Source: an uncultured Roseateles sp. (GTDB lineage: Bacteria; Pseudomonadota; Gammaproteobacteria; Burkholderiales; Burkholderiaceae). Taken from it: a stretch of DNA of 5,578 nucleotides. Under the pieces are notes generated by a model, which was not told where the DNA came from, did no database searches, and saw nothing but the letters and a program-made list of their open reading frames with translations. Location of the stretch: NCBI GenBank assembly GCA_946480605.1, contig CAMLKW010000263.1, positions 1 to 5,578 on the forward strand. The letters are read 5' to 3'. This document shows, piece after piece, positions 1 through 5,578 of this stretch. The translations under genes were made by a program, and so were the position numbers. Every line of letters begins with the position of its first letter. The first letter of the stretch is position 1.

Positions 1-210
1 ACGCCCATCATCAACGCGCCGGAAGTGGCCATCATGGGCGTCTGCAAGAGCTCGATGGAGCCCGTGTGGGACGGCAAGGCCTTCGTGCCGCGCCTGATCC
101 TGCCGCTGTCGCTGTCGTGGGACCACCGCGTCATCGACGGCGCCGCGGCCGCGCGCTTCAACGTCTACTTCGCGTCGCTGCTGGCGGACTTCCGCCGCAT
201 CGCCCTGTGA
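1..210 (+). CDS. aceF: Pyruvate dehydrogenase E2 (dihydrolipoamide acetyltransferase), C-terminal end only
   Basis: This is the 3' end of the E2 gene; the start lies outside the window and 69 codons plus the TGA stop are visible. E2 moves the acetyl group from lipoamide to coenzyme A and forms the core of the pyruvate dehydrogenase complex in the cytoplasm. The visible part belongs to the catalytic acyltransferase domain. The sequence [14 protein letters not shown] at the very start and DHRVIDG at 121-141 are family signatures, the latter holding the catalytic histidine (codon 124-126) and the Asp of the HxxxDG motif. The protein ends in [10 protein letters not shown], a normal E2 ending. E2 of the 2-oxoglutarate or branched-chain complexes is the alternative. 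The pyruvate complex is preferred because the [19 protein letters not shown] style is typical of bacterial AceF and because a lipoyl-fused E3 follows directly, as in many betaproteobacterial aceE-aceF-lpdA operons. Confidence 0.95.
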   Translation, partial: TPIINAPEVAIMGVCKSSMEPVWDGKAFVPRLILPLSLSWDHRVIDGAAAARFNVYFASLLADFRRIAL

Positions 211-212
211 TC

Positions 213-217
213 GGGAG
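213..217 (+). promoter_or_regulatory. Ribosome binding site of lpdA
   Basis: GGGAG lies 8 bp before the ATG at 226, a good Shine-Dalgarno match at ideal distance. It sits in the 15-bp gap after the aceF stop and supports ATG 226 as the true start of lpdA. It also argues that lpdA is translated from the aceF transcript, since the gap is too short to hold a promoter. Confidence 0.7.
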
Positions 218-225
218 CTGAACTC

Positions 226-2004
226 ATGGCAACCATTGAAGTTCAAGTTCCCGACATCGGCGACTTCGACGAGGTCGGCGTCATCGAGGTGCTGGTCAAG
301 GCCGGCGACACTGTCAAGGTCGAGCAGAGCCTGATCACCGTCGAGAGCGACAAGGCGTCGATGGAGATTCCCTCCAGCGCTGCCGGCGTCGTCAAGGAGA
401 TCAAGGTCAAGCTGGGCGACAAGGTCGCCAAGGGCTCGGTCATCCTGTCGCTGGAAAGCAGTGATGCGGCAGCGCCCGCGCCGGCGCCCGCTGCTCCGGC
501 TCCGGCTCCGGTTGCTGCTGCGCCCGTGCAAGCGCCCGCGGCCGCGACCTATTCCGGTAGCGCCGACCAGGCCTTCGACGTCGTCGTCCTGGGCGGCGGC
601 CCCGGCGGCTACTCGGCCGCGTTCCGCGCCGCCGACCTGGGCCTGAAGGTCGCCCTCGTTGAGCGCTACGCGACGCTGGGCGGCGTCTGCCTGAACGTGG
701 GCTGCATCCCGTCCAAGGCGCTGCTGCACGTCGCGGCTGTTATGGACGAAGCCAGCCACATGGCCGACCTGGGTGTCGTGTTCGGCACGCCCACCGTCGA
801 CATCGACAAGCTGCGCGCGCACAAGAACAAGGTCACCGGCAAGCTGACCAACGGCCTCAACGCGATGGCCAAGATGCGCAAGGTCACCGTGCTGCGCGGT
901 GTCGGCTCGCTGCTGGACGCGCAGAACCTGAAGGTCGAGGCGACCGAAGGCGCCGTAGGCCAGGCCAAGACGGGCGCGGTGCAGACCGTGGCCTTCAAGC
1001 GTCTCATCATCGCGGCCGGTTCGCAGGCCGTGCGCCTGCCCTTCCTGCCCAACGACCCGCGCATCGTCGATTCGACTGGCGCGCTGGAGATGGGCGTCAA
1101 GCCTGAGCGCATGCTCATCGTCGGCGGCGGCATCATCGGCCTGGAGATGGGCACGGTGTATTCCACCCTCGGCGCGCGCCTCGATGTGGTCGAAATGCTC
1201 GACGGCCTGATGCAGGGCGCCGACCGCGACCTCGTGCGGGTGTGGCAGAAGATGAACGCCTCGCGCTTCGACAACATCATGTTGAAGACCAAGACGGTCG
1301 GCGCGGAAGCGACCAAGGACGGGATTCTGGTCAAGTTCGAAGGCGAGGGCGCGCCGAAGGAACCACAGCTGTACGACCTGGTGCTGCAGGCGGTGGGTCG
1401 CGTGCCCAACGGCAAGAAGATCGGTGCCGAGAAGGCGGGTGTGTCGGTGACCGACCGTGGGTTCATCCCGGTGGACGTGCAGATGCGCACCAACGTGCCG
1501 CACATCTTCGCGATCGGCGACATCGTCGGCCAGCCGATGCTGGCGCACAAGGCGGTGCACGAGGCGCACGTGGCGGCTGAGGTGGCGTCCGGCGACACCA
1601 AGGCCCAGTTCGACGCCCGCGTGATCCCGAGCGTGGCCTACACCGATCCGGAAGTGGCCTGGGTCGGCCTGACCGAGGACGAGGCCAAGGCGCGCGGCGT
1701 CAAGGTGAAGAAGGGCCTGTTCCCGTGGACGGCCTCGGGCCGCGCCATTGCCAACACCCGCGATGAGGGCTTCACCAAGCTGCTGTTCGACGCGGAGTCC
1801 CACCGCATCCTCGGTGGCGGCATCGTGGGCACGCATGCCGGCGACATGATCGGCGAGATCGCGCTGGCCATCGAGATGGGCGCGGACGCGGTGGACATCG
1901 GCAAGACCATCCACCCGCACCCGACGCTGGGCGAAAGCCTGGGCATGGCCGCCGAAGTGGCGCACGGCTCCTGCACGGACGTGCCGCCGGTGCGCAAGAA
2001 GTAA
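226..2004 (+). CDS. lpdA: Dihydrolipoamide dehydrogenase (E3) with N-terminal lipoyl domain
   Basis: This flavoprotein reoxidises dihydrolipoamide in the pyruvate dehydrogenase complex and passes electrons to NAD+. The 592-aa product is over 100 residues longer than a plain E3 (about 470) because of an added lipoyl domain. Residues 1-80 are that domain, with the lipoylation motif ESDKAS and the acceptor lysine at K43. Residues 81-107 are an Ala/Pro-rich swinging linker. The E3 core follows: FAD-binding GGGPGG at 123-128, the redox disulfide C155/C160 in CLNVGC, NAD-binding GGGIIG at 300-305, the second FAD motif around AIGD (D432), and the catalytic His/Glu pair H565 and E570 in HPHPTLGE. All expected catalytic residues are present, so the enzyme should be active. 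The start follows a clear Shine-Dalgarno, 15 bp after aceF. Lipoyl-fused E3 proteins are known in betaproteobacterial pyruvate dehydrogenase operons, so the fusion is not new. An exported hydrolase gene starts 8 bp downstream. Confidence 0.97.
   Translation: MATIEVQVPDIGDFDEVGVIEVLVKAGDTVKVEQSLITVESDKASMEIPSSAAGVVKEIKVKLGDKVAKGSVILSLESSDAAAPAPAPAAPAPAPVAAAPVQAPAAATYSGSADQAFDVVVLGGGPGGYSAAFRAADLGLKVALVERYATLGGVCLNVGCIPSKALLHVAAVMDEASHMADLGVVFGTPTVDIDKLRAHKNKVTGKLTNGLNAMAKMRKVTVLRGVGSLLDAQNLKVEATEGAVGQAKTGAVQTVAFKRLIIAAGSQAVRLPFLPNDPRIVDSTGALEMGVKPERMLIVGGGIIGLEMGTVYSTLGARLDVVEMLDGLMQGADRDLVRVWQKMNASRFDNIMLKTKTVGAEATKDGILVKFEGEGAPKEPQLYDLVLQAVGRVPNGKKIGAEKAGVSVTDRGFIPVDVQMRTNVPHIFAIGDIVGQPMLAHKAVHEAHVAAEVASGDTKAQFDARVIPSVAYTDPEVAWVGLTEDEAKARGVKVKKGLFPWTASGRAIANTRDEGFTKLLFDAESHRILGGGIVGTHAGDMIGEIALAIEMGADAVDIGKTIHPHPTLGESLGMAAEVAHGSCTDVPPVRKK
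466..546 (+). repeat. Ala/Pro-repeat coding region (lipoyl-domain linker)
   Basis: This low-complexity stretch inside lpdA encodes residues 81-107, made almost only of alanine and proline with short AP and APAP units. At DNA level it is a run of imperfect GC-rich repeats (gcgccc, ccggct). Such linkers stay extended but mobile and let the lipoyl domain travel between active sites. Repeats like this can change in length between strains by slippage. Confidence 0.85.
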
Positions 2005-2012
2005 GCCGCGAC

Positions 2013-2882
2013 ATGCGCCGCCTGCTGGTGTTCGCGGCGGTGGCGCTGATCGCGCTGCAGGCCCAGGCCGAGCAGCGCTCGTTGCCGGTGCCCCCGCATG
2101 CCACCGACGCCCGCCTGGGCGCCGACGAGCCGCCGCACTGGGTCGTCTACGACCCGGCGGCGGCTTTGCCCTTGCTGGTCTGGCTGCCGGGCACCAACGG
2201 GCGTCCGGCCGAGGGGCCCAAGGGCGTGCTGCGCGCGGCGCTGGACGGCGGCTACCGCGTCGTGGCCCTGTCCTATCTGAACAGCCGGGCCGTCGGCCAG
2301 GTCTGCGCCGGTGCGCGGCTGCGCAGGCACGAGGGCTGCGCGGCCAAGATGCGCCAGCAGCGCGTTTGGGGCAATGCGCGCCACTCGCCCATCGACGACC
2401 GGCCCGAGGACGCCATCGTGGCGCGGCTTACGCAACTGCTGAAGCACCTCGCCGCACAAGACCCGGCTGCTCACTGGGCGGGCTACCTTGACGGCGACGA
2501 GCCGCGCTGGAGCCGCATCGTGCTGGCCGGCCAGTCGCAGGGCGGCGGCATGGCGGCCTTCATCGCGAAGACGCGCACCGTGGCCGGGGTGCTGGACTTC
2601 TCCGGCGGCTGGGACCGCGAGGCCGGAGGCGGACTGGCCGGCTGGTATCGCAGCGCCAGCGCGACGCCGCCGGAGCGCTGGCATGCGAGCTACCACGTGC
2701 AGGAAGGCGCGGCCGACCTGCTGGCGCAGAGCTACCGCCTGCTGGGCATTCCGCCGGCCCAGGTGCATGCGCTGGACCAGCCCGTGCGCGCCGGCCGCGA
2801 CGCGCACGGCGAGGGCATTGCCAACCCGGCCTATGCGCCGCTGTGGCGGCAGATGCTGGATGCCGTTCGACCACCTGGTTAG
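2013..2882 (+). CDS. Exported alpha/beta hydrolase (putative esterase-like protein)
   Basis: The 289-aa product starts with a likely Sec signal peptide: Arg2-Arg3, a hydrophobic core at 4-15 and an AQA cleavage site after residue 19, so the mature protein should be periplasmic or secreted. Strand-like LLVWLPG at 54-60 and VVALSY at 83-88 precede a nucleophile elbow GQSQGG with the putative catalytic serine S175. H265 in DAHGEG is the likely catalytic histidine, and D235 is a candidate acid. C98 and C109 could form a disulfide after export. Overall it resembles BPSS1187-type alpha/beta hydrolases, judged from memory; a dienelactone-hydrolase-like or polymer-esterase role is an alternative, and the substrate cannot be read from sequence. 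It starts 8 bp after the lpdA stop with only a weak Shine-Dalgarno (purines around AAGAAG overlapping the end of lpdA), so it is probably co-transcribed with, and possibly translationally coupled to, the pyruvate dehydrogenase genes. Confidence 0.85.
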   Translation: MRRLLVFAAVALIALQAQAEQRSLPVPPHATDARLGADEPPHWVVYDPAAALPLLVWLPGTNGRPAEGPKGVLRAALDGGYRVVALSYLNSRAVGQVCAGARLRRHEGCAAKMRQQRVWGNARHSPIDDRPEDAIVARLTQLLKHLAAQDPAAHWAGYLDGDEPRWSRIVLAGQSQGGGMAAFIAKTRTVAGVLDFSGGWDREAGGGLAGWYRSASATPPERWHASYHVQEGAADLLAQSYRLLGIPPAQVHALDQPVRAGRDAHGEGIANPAYAPLWRQMLDAVRPPG

Positions 2883-2895
2883 CGGTGACGTGGCG

Positions 2896-2922
2896 GGCCT
2901 TGCTGGACGCTGGGCAAGGGCC
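2896..2922 (+). repeat. Imperfect inverted repeat upstream of the HD-GYP gene
   Basis: GGCCTTGC (2896-2903) pairs with GCAAGGGCC (2914-2922), allowing one bulged G, around a 10-base loop. The inner six pairs (CCTTGC/GCAAGG) are perfect. No T-run follows, so it is not a standard intrinsic terminator. It overlaps the -35 side of the promoter-like pair described separately, so an operator or an mRNA hairpin closing the hydrolase transcript are both possible. GC-rich DNA often yields such stems by chance. Confidence 0.35.
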
Positions 2923-2932
2923 TCGCCACAAT
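2903..2932 (+). promoter_or_regulatory. Possible sigma-70 promoter for the HD-GYP gene
   Basis: In the only true intergenic gap (2883-2959), CTGGAC (2903-2908) and CACAAT (2927-2932) lie 18 bp apart. CACAAT is a fair -10 match and stands out in GC-rich surroundings; the -35 match is poor. Transcription would begin around 2939, leaving about 20 bases before the ATG at 2960. The position fits a separate transcript for the downstream gene, but the call rests on a weak motif. Confidence 0.3.
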
Positions 2933-2959
2933 GGCTTCAAAGCAACGGCGGGGGCGAGC

Positions 2960-4273
2960 ATGAACAACACAGCGACCGGGACGGCCGGCGCCGTCAACCC
3001 CCACTACCTGAGCCACCTGACCGCCAGTGCCGCGCAGCACGAGGTCGAGGTCACGGAGGACATCGTCAGTGGCAGCGGCGTCAAGCTGCTGGCCAAGGGC
3101 ATGCGGGTCGGCGCCGACCTGCAGCAGCGCCTGCTGGCGCACAAGCTGAGCCGGCCGCTGGAGGCCTGCCTGGGCATCGCCGACGGCGTGCGCGGTGCTC
3201 AGATCCAGGCCGTGGCCGAGCAGCTGCTGGAGCGCCATGCGCTGCTGCGCGCGCTGGCCGCGCACGAGCGCGCGCTGCCGCTGGCGCAGTCGCTGGGCAA
3301 CCTGAAGATCAGCGGGCCGCTGCAGTCGCTGCTGACCGTCTACGCCGACCAGCCCGGCGAGCGGCTGGCCCATGCGGTGGGCGTGGCGCTGGTCGCCAAG
3401 GCGCTGGGCCGCCACCTGCTGCCGGGCGATATCCATGCCCACCGCCTGCTGGGCCTGGCCGGCCTGATGCACGACGTGGGCGAGCTCTACCTGGACCCGG
3501 TGGTGCTGCGCCGCGACGGTGAGCTGGAGGCCGAGCAGTGGCGGCAGATCGTCAGCCACCCGGTCGTGGGCCATCGCGTGCTGTCCGAGCTGGACGGCGG
3601 CGGCCCGGAGCTGGCGGAGCTGGTGCTGTGCCACCACGAGCGCATGGACGGTTTCGGCTACCCGCGCGGGCTGGCGGGCCGCGACTTTACGCCGCAGGCC
3701 CAGATGCTGGCCGCAGCCGAATGGTTGATGGGGCTGATCGAGGGCGGCTCGCTGCCCATCACGCACAGCAGCGTGGCGGCCAAGCTCATCCCGGGCGAGT
3801 TCAGCGACGCGCTGCTGGACTGCCTGCGCCAGGCCGCGCGCAGCTGCGAAGGCCCCGACCACGTGCTGGACGAGGACCGCGGCCTGGCCGATGCGCTGCC
3901 GCGCGCGCTGCGCGTGGCCGCACTGCTGACGCATTTCCGTTCGTCGCGGGTGCAACTGCGCGAGCGTTCCGTCGGCGCCAGCCCCGAGCTGCGCCGTCTG
4001 CTGGACCTGTGCCTGCAGCGCATGCTGCAGCTGCAGGCCGCCTTCAGCAGCGCCGGCCTGGATGCCGACCACCCCGAGACGCTGGTGCAGCGCCTGGTGG
4101 CCGACGAAGGCCCGGTGCAGCTGGAAGTGCTGGCGCTGCTGCGCGAGTTCCACTGGCGCATGCGTCAGCTGGAGCGCGAGCTGCTGATGCGCTCGGCCGC
4201 GCTGAGCGGCCCCGACCGCGCCATGGTCGGCGACCTCATCGCCGCAGTGAAGGACGGCGCGATGCTGCCTTGA
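2960..4273 (+). CDS. HD-GYP domain protein with altered metal-site residues (possible c-di-GMP phosphodiesterase or degenerate relative)
   Basis: The 437-aa soluble product has an HD-GYP domain at about residues 128-290. HD-GYP enzymes hydrolyse cyclic di-GMP with a two- or three-metal centre. Visible motifs are E134-xxx-H138, H171-D172 in HDVGE, H200 in HPVVG, H225-H226 in HHERMD, and the GYP signature GFGYP at 231-235. Two positions differ from the usual pattern: E175 replaces the lysine of HDxGK, and E254 (AAAEWLM) replaces the last metal-ligand Asp. Activity is therefore uncertain. Residues 1-127 are unassigned; LLAKGMRVG near 43-51 resembles a short motif often found ahead of HD-GYP domains. 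Residues 300-437 look all-helical and match nothing I know. No membrane segment or receiver domain is seen. The reading frame is open back to an ATG at 2843, but that start would overlap the hydrolase gene by 40 bp. ATG 2960 is preferred: it follows a G-rich stretch (2950-2954) and the promoter-like pair. Confidence 0.88.
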   Translation: MNNTATGTAGAVNPHYLSHLTASAAQHEVEVTEDIVSGSGVKLLAKGMRVGADLQQRLLAHKLSRPLEACLGIADGVRGAQIQAVAEQLLERHALLRALAAHERALPLAQSLGNLKISGPLQSLLTVYADQPGERLAHAVGVALVAKALGRHLLPGDIHAHRLLGLAGLMHDVGELYLDPVVLRRDGELEAEQWRQIVSHPVVGHRVLSELDGGGPELAELVLCHHERMDGFGYPRGLAGRDFTPQAQMLAAAEWLMGLIEGGSLPITHSSVAAKLIPGEFSDALLDCLRQAARSCEGPDHVLDEDRGLADALPRALRVAALLTHFRSSRVQLRERSVGASPELRRLLDLCLQRMLQLQAAFSSAGLDADHPETLVQRLVADEGPVQLEVLALLREFHWRMRQLERELLMRSAALSGPDRAMVGDLIAAVKDGAMLP

Positions 4274-4285
4274 CGTGAGCAGACC

Positions 4286-4852
4286 CTAGATCCGCGACTC
4301 GTACATGGCCGGGCAGTTGGCCGTGCCGAAGCGGTCCACCGGGATGCGAAAACGCATGCCGGGCCGCAGCTGCTGCCAGCGTTCCGGCGTCACGCGGCAG
4401 GTCCAGCCGTGATCCTCGTCGTGGCGCAGCGTGATCTCGTAGTAGGCCTCGCGCCGGCCCAGGCGCTCGCTGCCGGGCTGGCCGGGCGGCGCCACGCGCA
4501 GCGGCGGGTGCGGCCACTCGGGGCGGTCGTCGGGCCCCCCCTCGCTCTTCACGATCCAGCTGCGCCGCCAGGCCAGCAGGCTGTAGCGGCAATGCTCGGC
4601 GGGCTCGGCCCGTGTGCCGGTGGGGTCGGTGATGACGCGCCGGCTGATGTCGTAGGCGCCCTCGGGCAGCTCGTCGCACCAGTCCGAGCCGCTCTCGGTG
4701 CGCAGCCGCTCGACGACGATCTCCATGCGCCAGCTGCGCCGCGTCAGCTCCACGAAGACGCCGGACGGGCCCCAGATCCACCAGCCCAGCGTCGCCAGCG
4801 TCGCCAACACCATGGCGGCGAGCACGATGACGCGCAGGCGCGGCAGTCGCAT
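4286..4852 (-). CDS. Single-pass membrane protein with four-cysteine periplasmic domain, family unknown
   Basis: The 188-aa product begins with a basic stretch (MRLPRLR) and one hydrophobic segment at about residues 7-27, ending in WWIW. This implies an N-in membrane anchor with residues 28-188 outside the cytoplasmic membrane. That part holds four cysteines, C59, C88, C152 and C180, enough for two disulfides, and is rich in Arg, Trp and Pro. There is no lipobox and no catalytic motif I recognise, so no function is offered. Its ATG at 4852 lies 7 bp after the TGA stop of the HDOD gene, which strongly suggests co-transcription and translational coupling; no clear Shine-Dalgarno is seen. The frame is open further upstream to 4948, but that would overlap the HDOD gene by 89 bp and place hydrophilic residues before the anchor, so the internal ATG is preferred. 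Its stop faces the HD-GYP stop across 12 bp. Confidence 0.7.
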   Translation of the reverse strand: MRLPRLRVIVLAAMVLATLATLGWWIWGPSGVFVELTRRSWRMEIVVERLRTESGSDWCDELPEGAYDISRRVITDPTGTRAEPAEHCRYSLLAWRRSWIVKSEGGPDDRPEWPHPPLRVAPPGQPGSERLGRREAYYEITLRHDEDHGWTCRVTPERWQQLRPGMRFRIPVDRFGTANCPAMYESRI

Positions 4853-4859
4853 CAGCGGC

Positions 4860-5578
4860 TCAGGCAGCGTCGAACTGCGCGTTGACCACCTCTTCCCATT
4901 GCGCCAGCTCATCCCAGCCGATGTGCAGCCAGTCCATCGCGGCGGCATGGTGGCCGGCCCAGTCGGCGTCTTCCGGCAGGCCTTCGTGGCGGCGCATCAG
5001 GTGCTCGGCGATCAGGCCCACGGCGATCAGCGTGTGGATCTCGGGCTCGATGTCGGCATGGCCCAGCGCGGAGAAGTCGTGGTGCAGGCGGATCGCGGCC
5101 ATCAGCGGCGGCGGCAGGTTCCACACGCGGATGACCAGCGCGCCGACGACCGCGTGGTCGGTCTTGTGGTTGGCGTTCTCGGTGGCGATGTAGGGGCGGT
5201 CGATGCGGGCGCCGGCCTCCACCATCGTCGAGGCATAGCCGCGCACGCTCTGCAGCAGCACCGGCTGCCCCACGTGCAGGAACAGGCCGAAGCTGTGCGC
5301 CAGGTCGGGCGACAGGCCCGGCAGCTGCTGGGCGATGGTGGCCATCGCGATGGCGCGCTTGGTGCTGCGCTCCCAGAAGCGTGCCAGTTGCGGCGCATTG
5401 ACCGGAATGGCGTGCCGCGCCAGGAAGCCGGTCATCACGGCCACGCTCTCGCGCAGGCCGATGCGGTTCATGGCCTGGCCCACGGTGGTGCAGGGCAGGC
5501 CCACGGGCTTGAACAACGGGCCGTTGGCGATGCGCAGCAGCGTGGCGGCCATGGCCACGTCGCTGGAGGCGATGCGCG
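4860..5578 (-). CDS. HDOD-domain protein, 5' end outside the window
   Basis: The frame stays open to the window edge, giving 238 complete codons; the true start lies beyond 5578. HDOD is a non-catalytic relative of the HD fold found in bacterial signalling and regulatory proteins. Evidence includes SSDVAMAATLLRIANGPLF near the edge, matching the typical HDOD opening (x-D-x-x-x-A-x-L-L-R-x-A-N), followed by VGQAMNRIGL. Further on are HKTDHAVVGALVIRVWNLP and a final LHHDF (around 5075-5089), the usual HDOD order ending in HH. Where catalytic HD domains have His-Asp, this protein reads FLHVGQP, so metal-dependent phosphohydrolase activity is not expected. A GTG at 5558 is not taken as the start because homologous sequence continues upstream of it. 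The gene is followed after 7 bp by the four-cysteine membrane protein. Its partner or target cannot be told from what is visible, and a domain ahead of HDOD cannot be excluded. Confidence 0.9.
   Translation of the reverse strand, partial: RIASSDVAMAATLLRIANGPLFKPVGLPCTTVGQAMNRIGLRESVAVMTGFLARHAIPVNAPQLARFWERSTKRAIAMATIAQQLPGLSPDLAHSFGLFLHVGQPVLLQSVRGYASTMVEAGARIDRPYIATENANHKTDHAVVGALVIRVWNLPPPLMAAIRLHHDFSALGHADIEPEIHTLIAVGLIAEHLMRRHEGLPEDADWAGHHAAAMDWLHIGWDELAQWEEVVNAQFDAA

Noticed and set aside
466..546. Possible tandem-repeat or CRISPR-like array
   Set aside because: The repeats are in frame, irregular and encode the Ala/Pro linker expected between a lipoyl domain and the E3 core.
666..1601. 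Minus-strand open frame (311 codons) inside lpdA
   Set aside because: It is antisense to the E3 core, whose catalytic motifs are all intact; the Ser/Thr/Arg-rich product has no recognisable fold.
226..2004. Lipoyl-E3 fusion as a novel gene fusion
   Set aside because: This architecture is already known for E3 of pyruvate dehydrogenase in betaproteobacteria and some other bacteria.
1638..2807. Long minus-strand open frame (389 codons) across the lpdA end and the hydrolase gene
   Set aside because: It is antisense to two well-supported genes, is composed of Arg/Ala/Gln/His-rich sequence without domain motifs, and arises from the lack of stop codons in GC-rich DNA.
2892..2903. Possible sigma-54 promoter (TGGC followed by TTGCT)
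   Set aside because: The GG and GC elements are 8 bases apart instead of the required 10.
2488..3522. Plus-strand open frame (344 codons) overlapping the hydrolase and HD-GYP genes
   Set aside because: It is Arg/Ala/Gly-rich, out of frame with both supported genes and spans their junction, as expected for a GC-driven shadow.
2879..4153. Long minus-strand open frame (424 codons) opposite the HD-GYP gene
   Set aside because: The Gln/His/Ala-rich translation mirrors the Leu- and Ala-rich plus-strand protein; the plus strand carries the HD-GYP motifs.
3538..4278. Plus-strand open frame (246 codons) within the HD-GYP gene
   Set aside because: The translation is almost entirely Ala, Arg, Gly and Pro, an alternative-frame artefact.
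4409..4885. Plus-strand open frame opposite the membrane protein
   Set aside because: It has no motif or membrane pattern of its own. The minus-strand frame has an N-terminal anchor, a plausible start coupled to the HDOD stop, and spaced cysteines.

Overview
The window is about 97% coding, very GC-rich, and strongly biased to G or C at third codon positions. The order E2 end, then a lipoyl-domain-fused E3, and the sequence character of both proteins point to a betaproteobacterium, most likely of the order Burkholderiales. The lineage is inferred from protein style and gene order, not from a marker gene.

Left part (1-2882, plus strand): the last 69 codons of the pyruvate dehydrogenase E2 gene (aceF) are followed after 15 bp by a complete E3 gene (lpdA, 592 aa) that carries its own N-terminal lipoyl domain and an Ala/Pro linker. 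Only 8 bp after lpdA begins a gene for an exported alpha/beta hydrolase (289 aa). It is probably read on the same transcript but has no obvious link to pyruvate oxidation.

Middle (2883-4273, plus strand): a 77-bp gap, the only real intergenic space in the window, holds a weak promoter-like pair and an imperfect inverted repeat. It leads into a 437-aa protein with a divergent HD-GYP domain, the fold of cyclic-di-GMP phosphodiesterases. Most metal ligands are kept, but the usual HDxGK lysine and the last metal-ligand aspartate are both glutamate. An unassigned N-terminal region and a long helical C-terminal extension flank the domain.

Right part (4286-5578, minus strand): a two-gene operon converges on the HD-GYP gene with only 12 bp between the stops. 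Its first gene is an HDOD-domain protein whose start lies beyond the window. The second is a small single-pass membrane protein (188 aa) with four cysteines in its predicted periplasmic part; I do not recognise its family.

The left half is ordinary housekeeping metabolism. The right half is a small signalling cluster in which two HD-superfamily proteins (HD-GYP and HDOD) face each other. I found no mobile element, CRISPR array, RNA gene or clear intrinsic terminator. No wholly new system is evident. The best leads are the altered HD-GYP active site and the uncharacterised membrane protein coupled to the HDOD gene.
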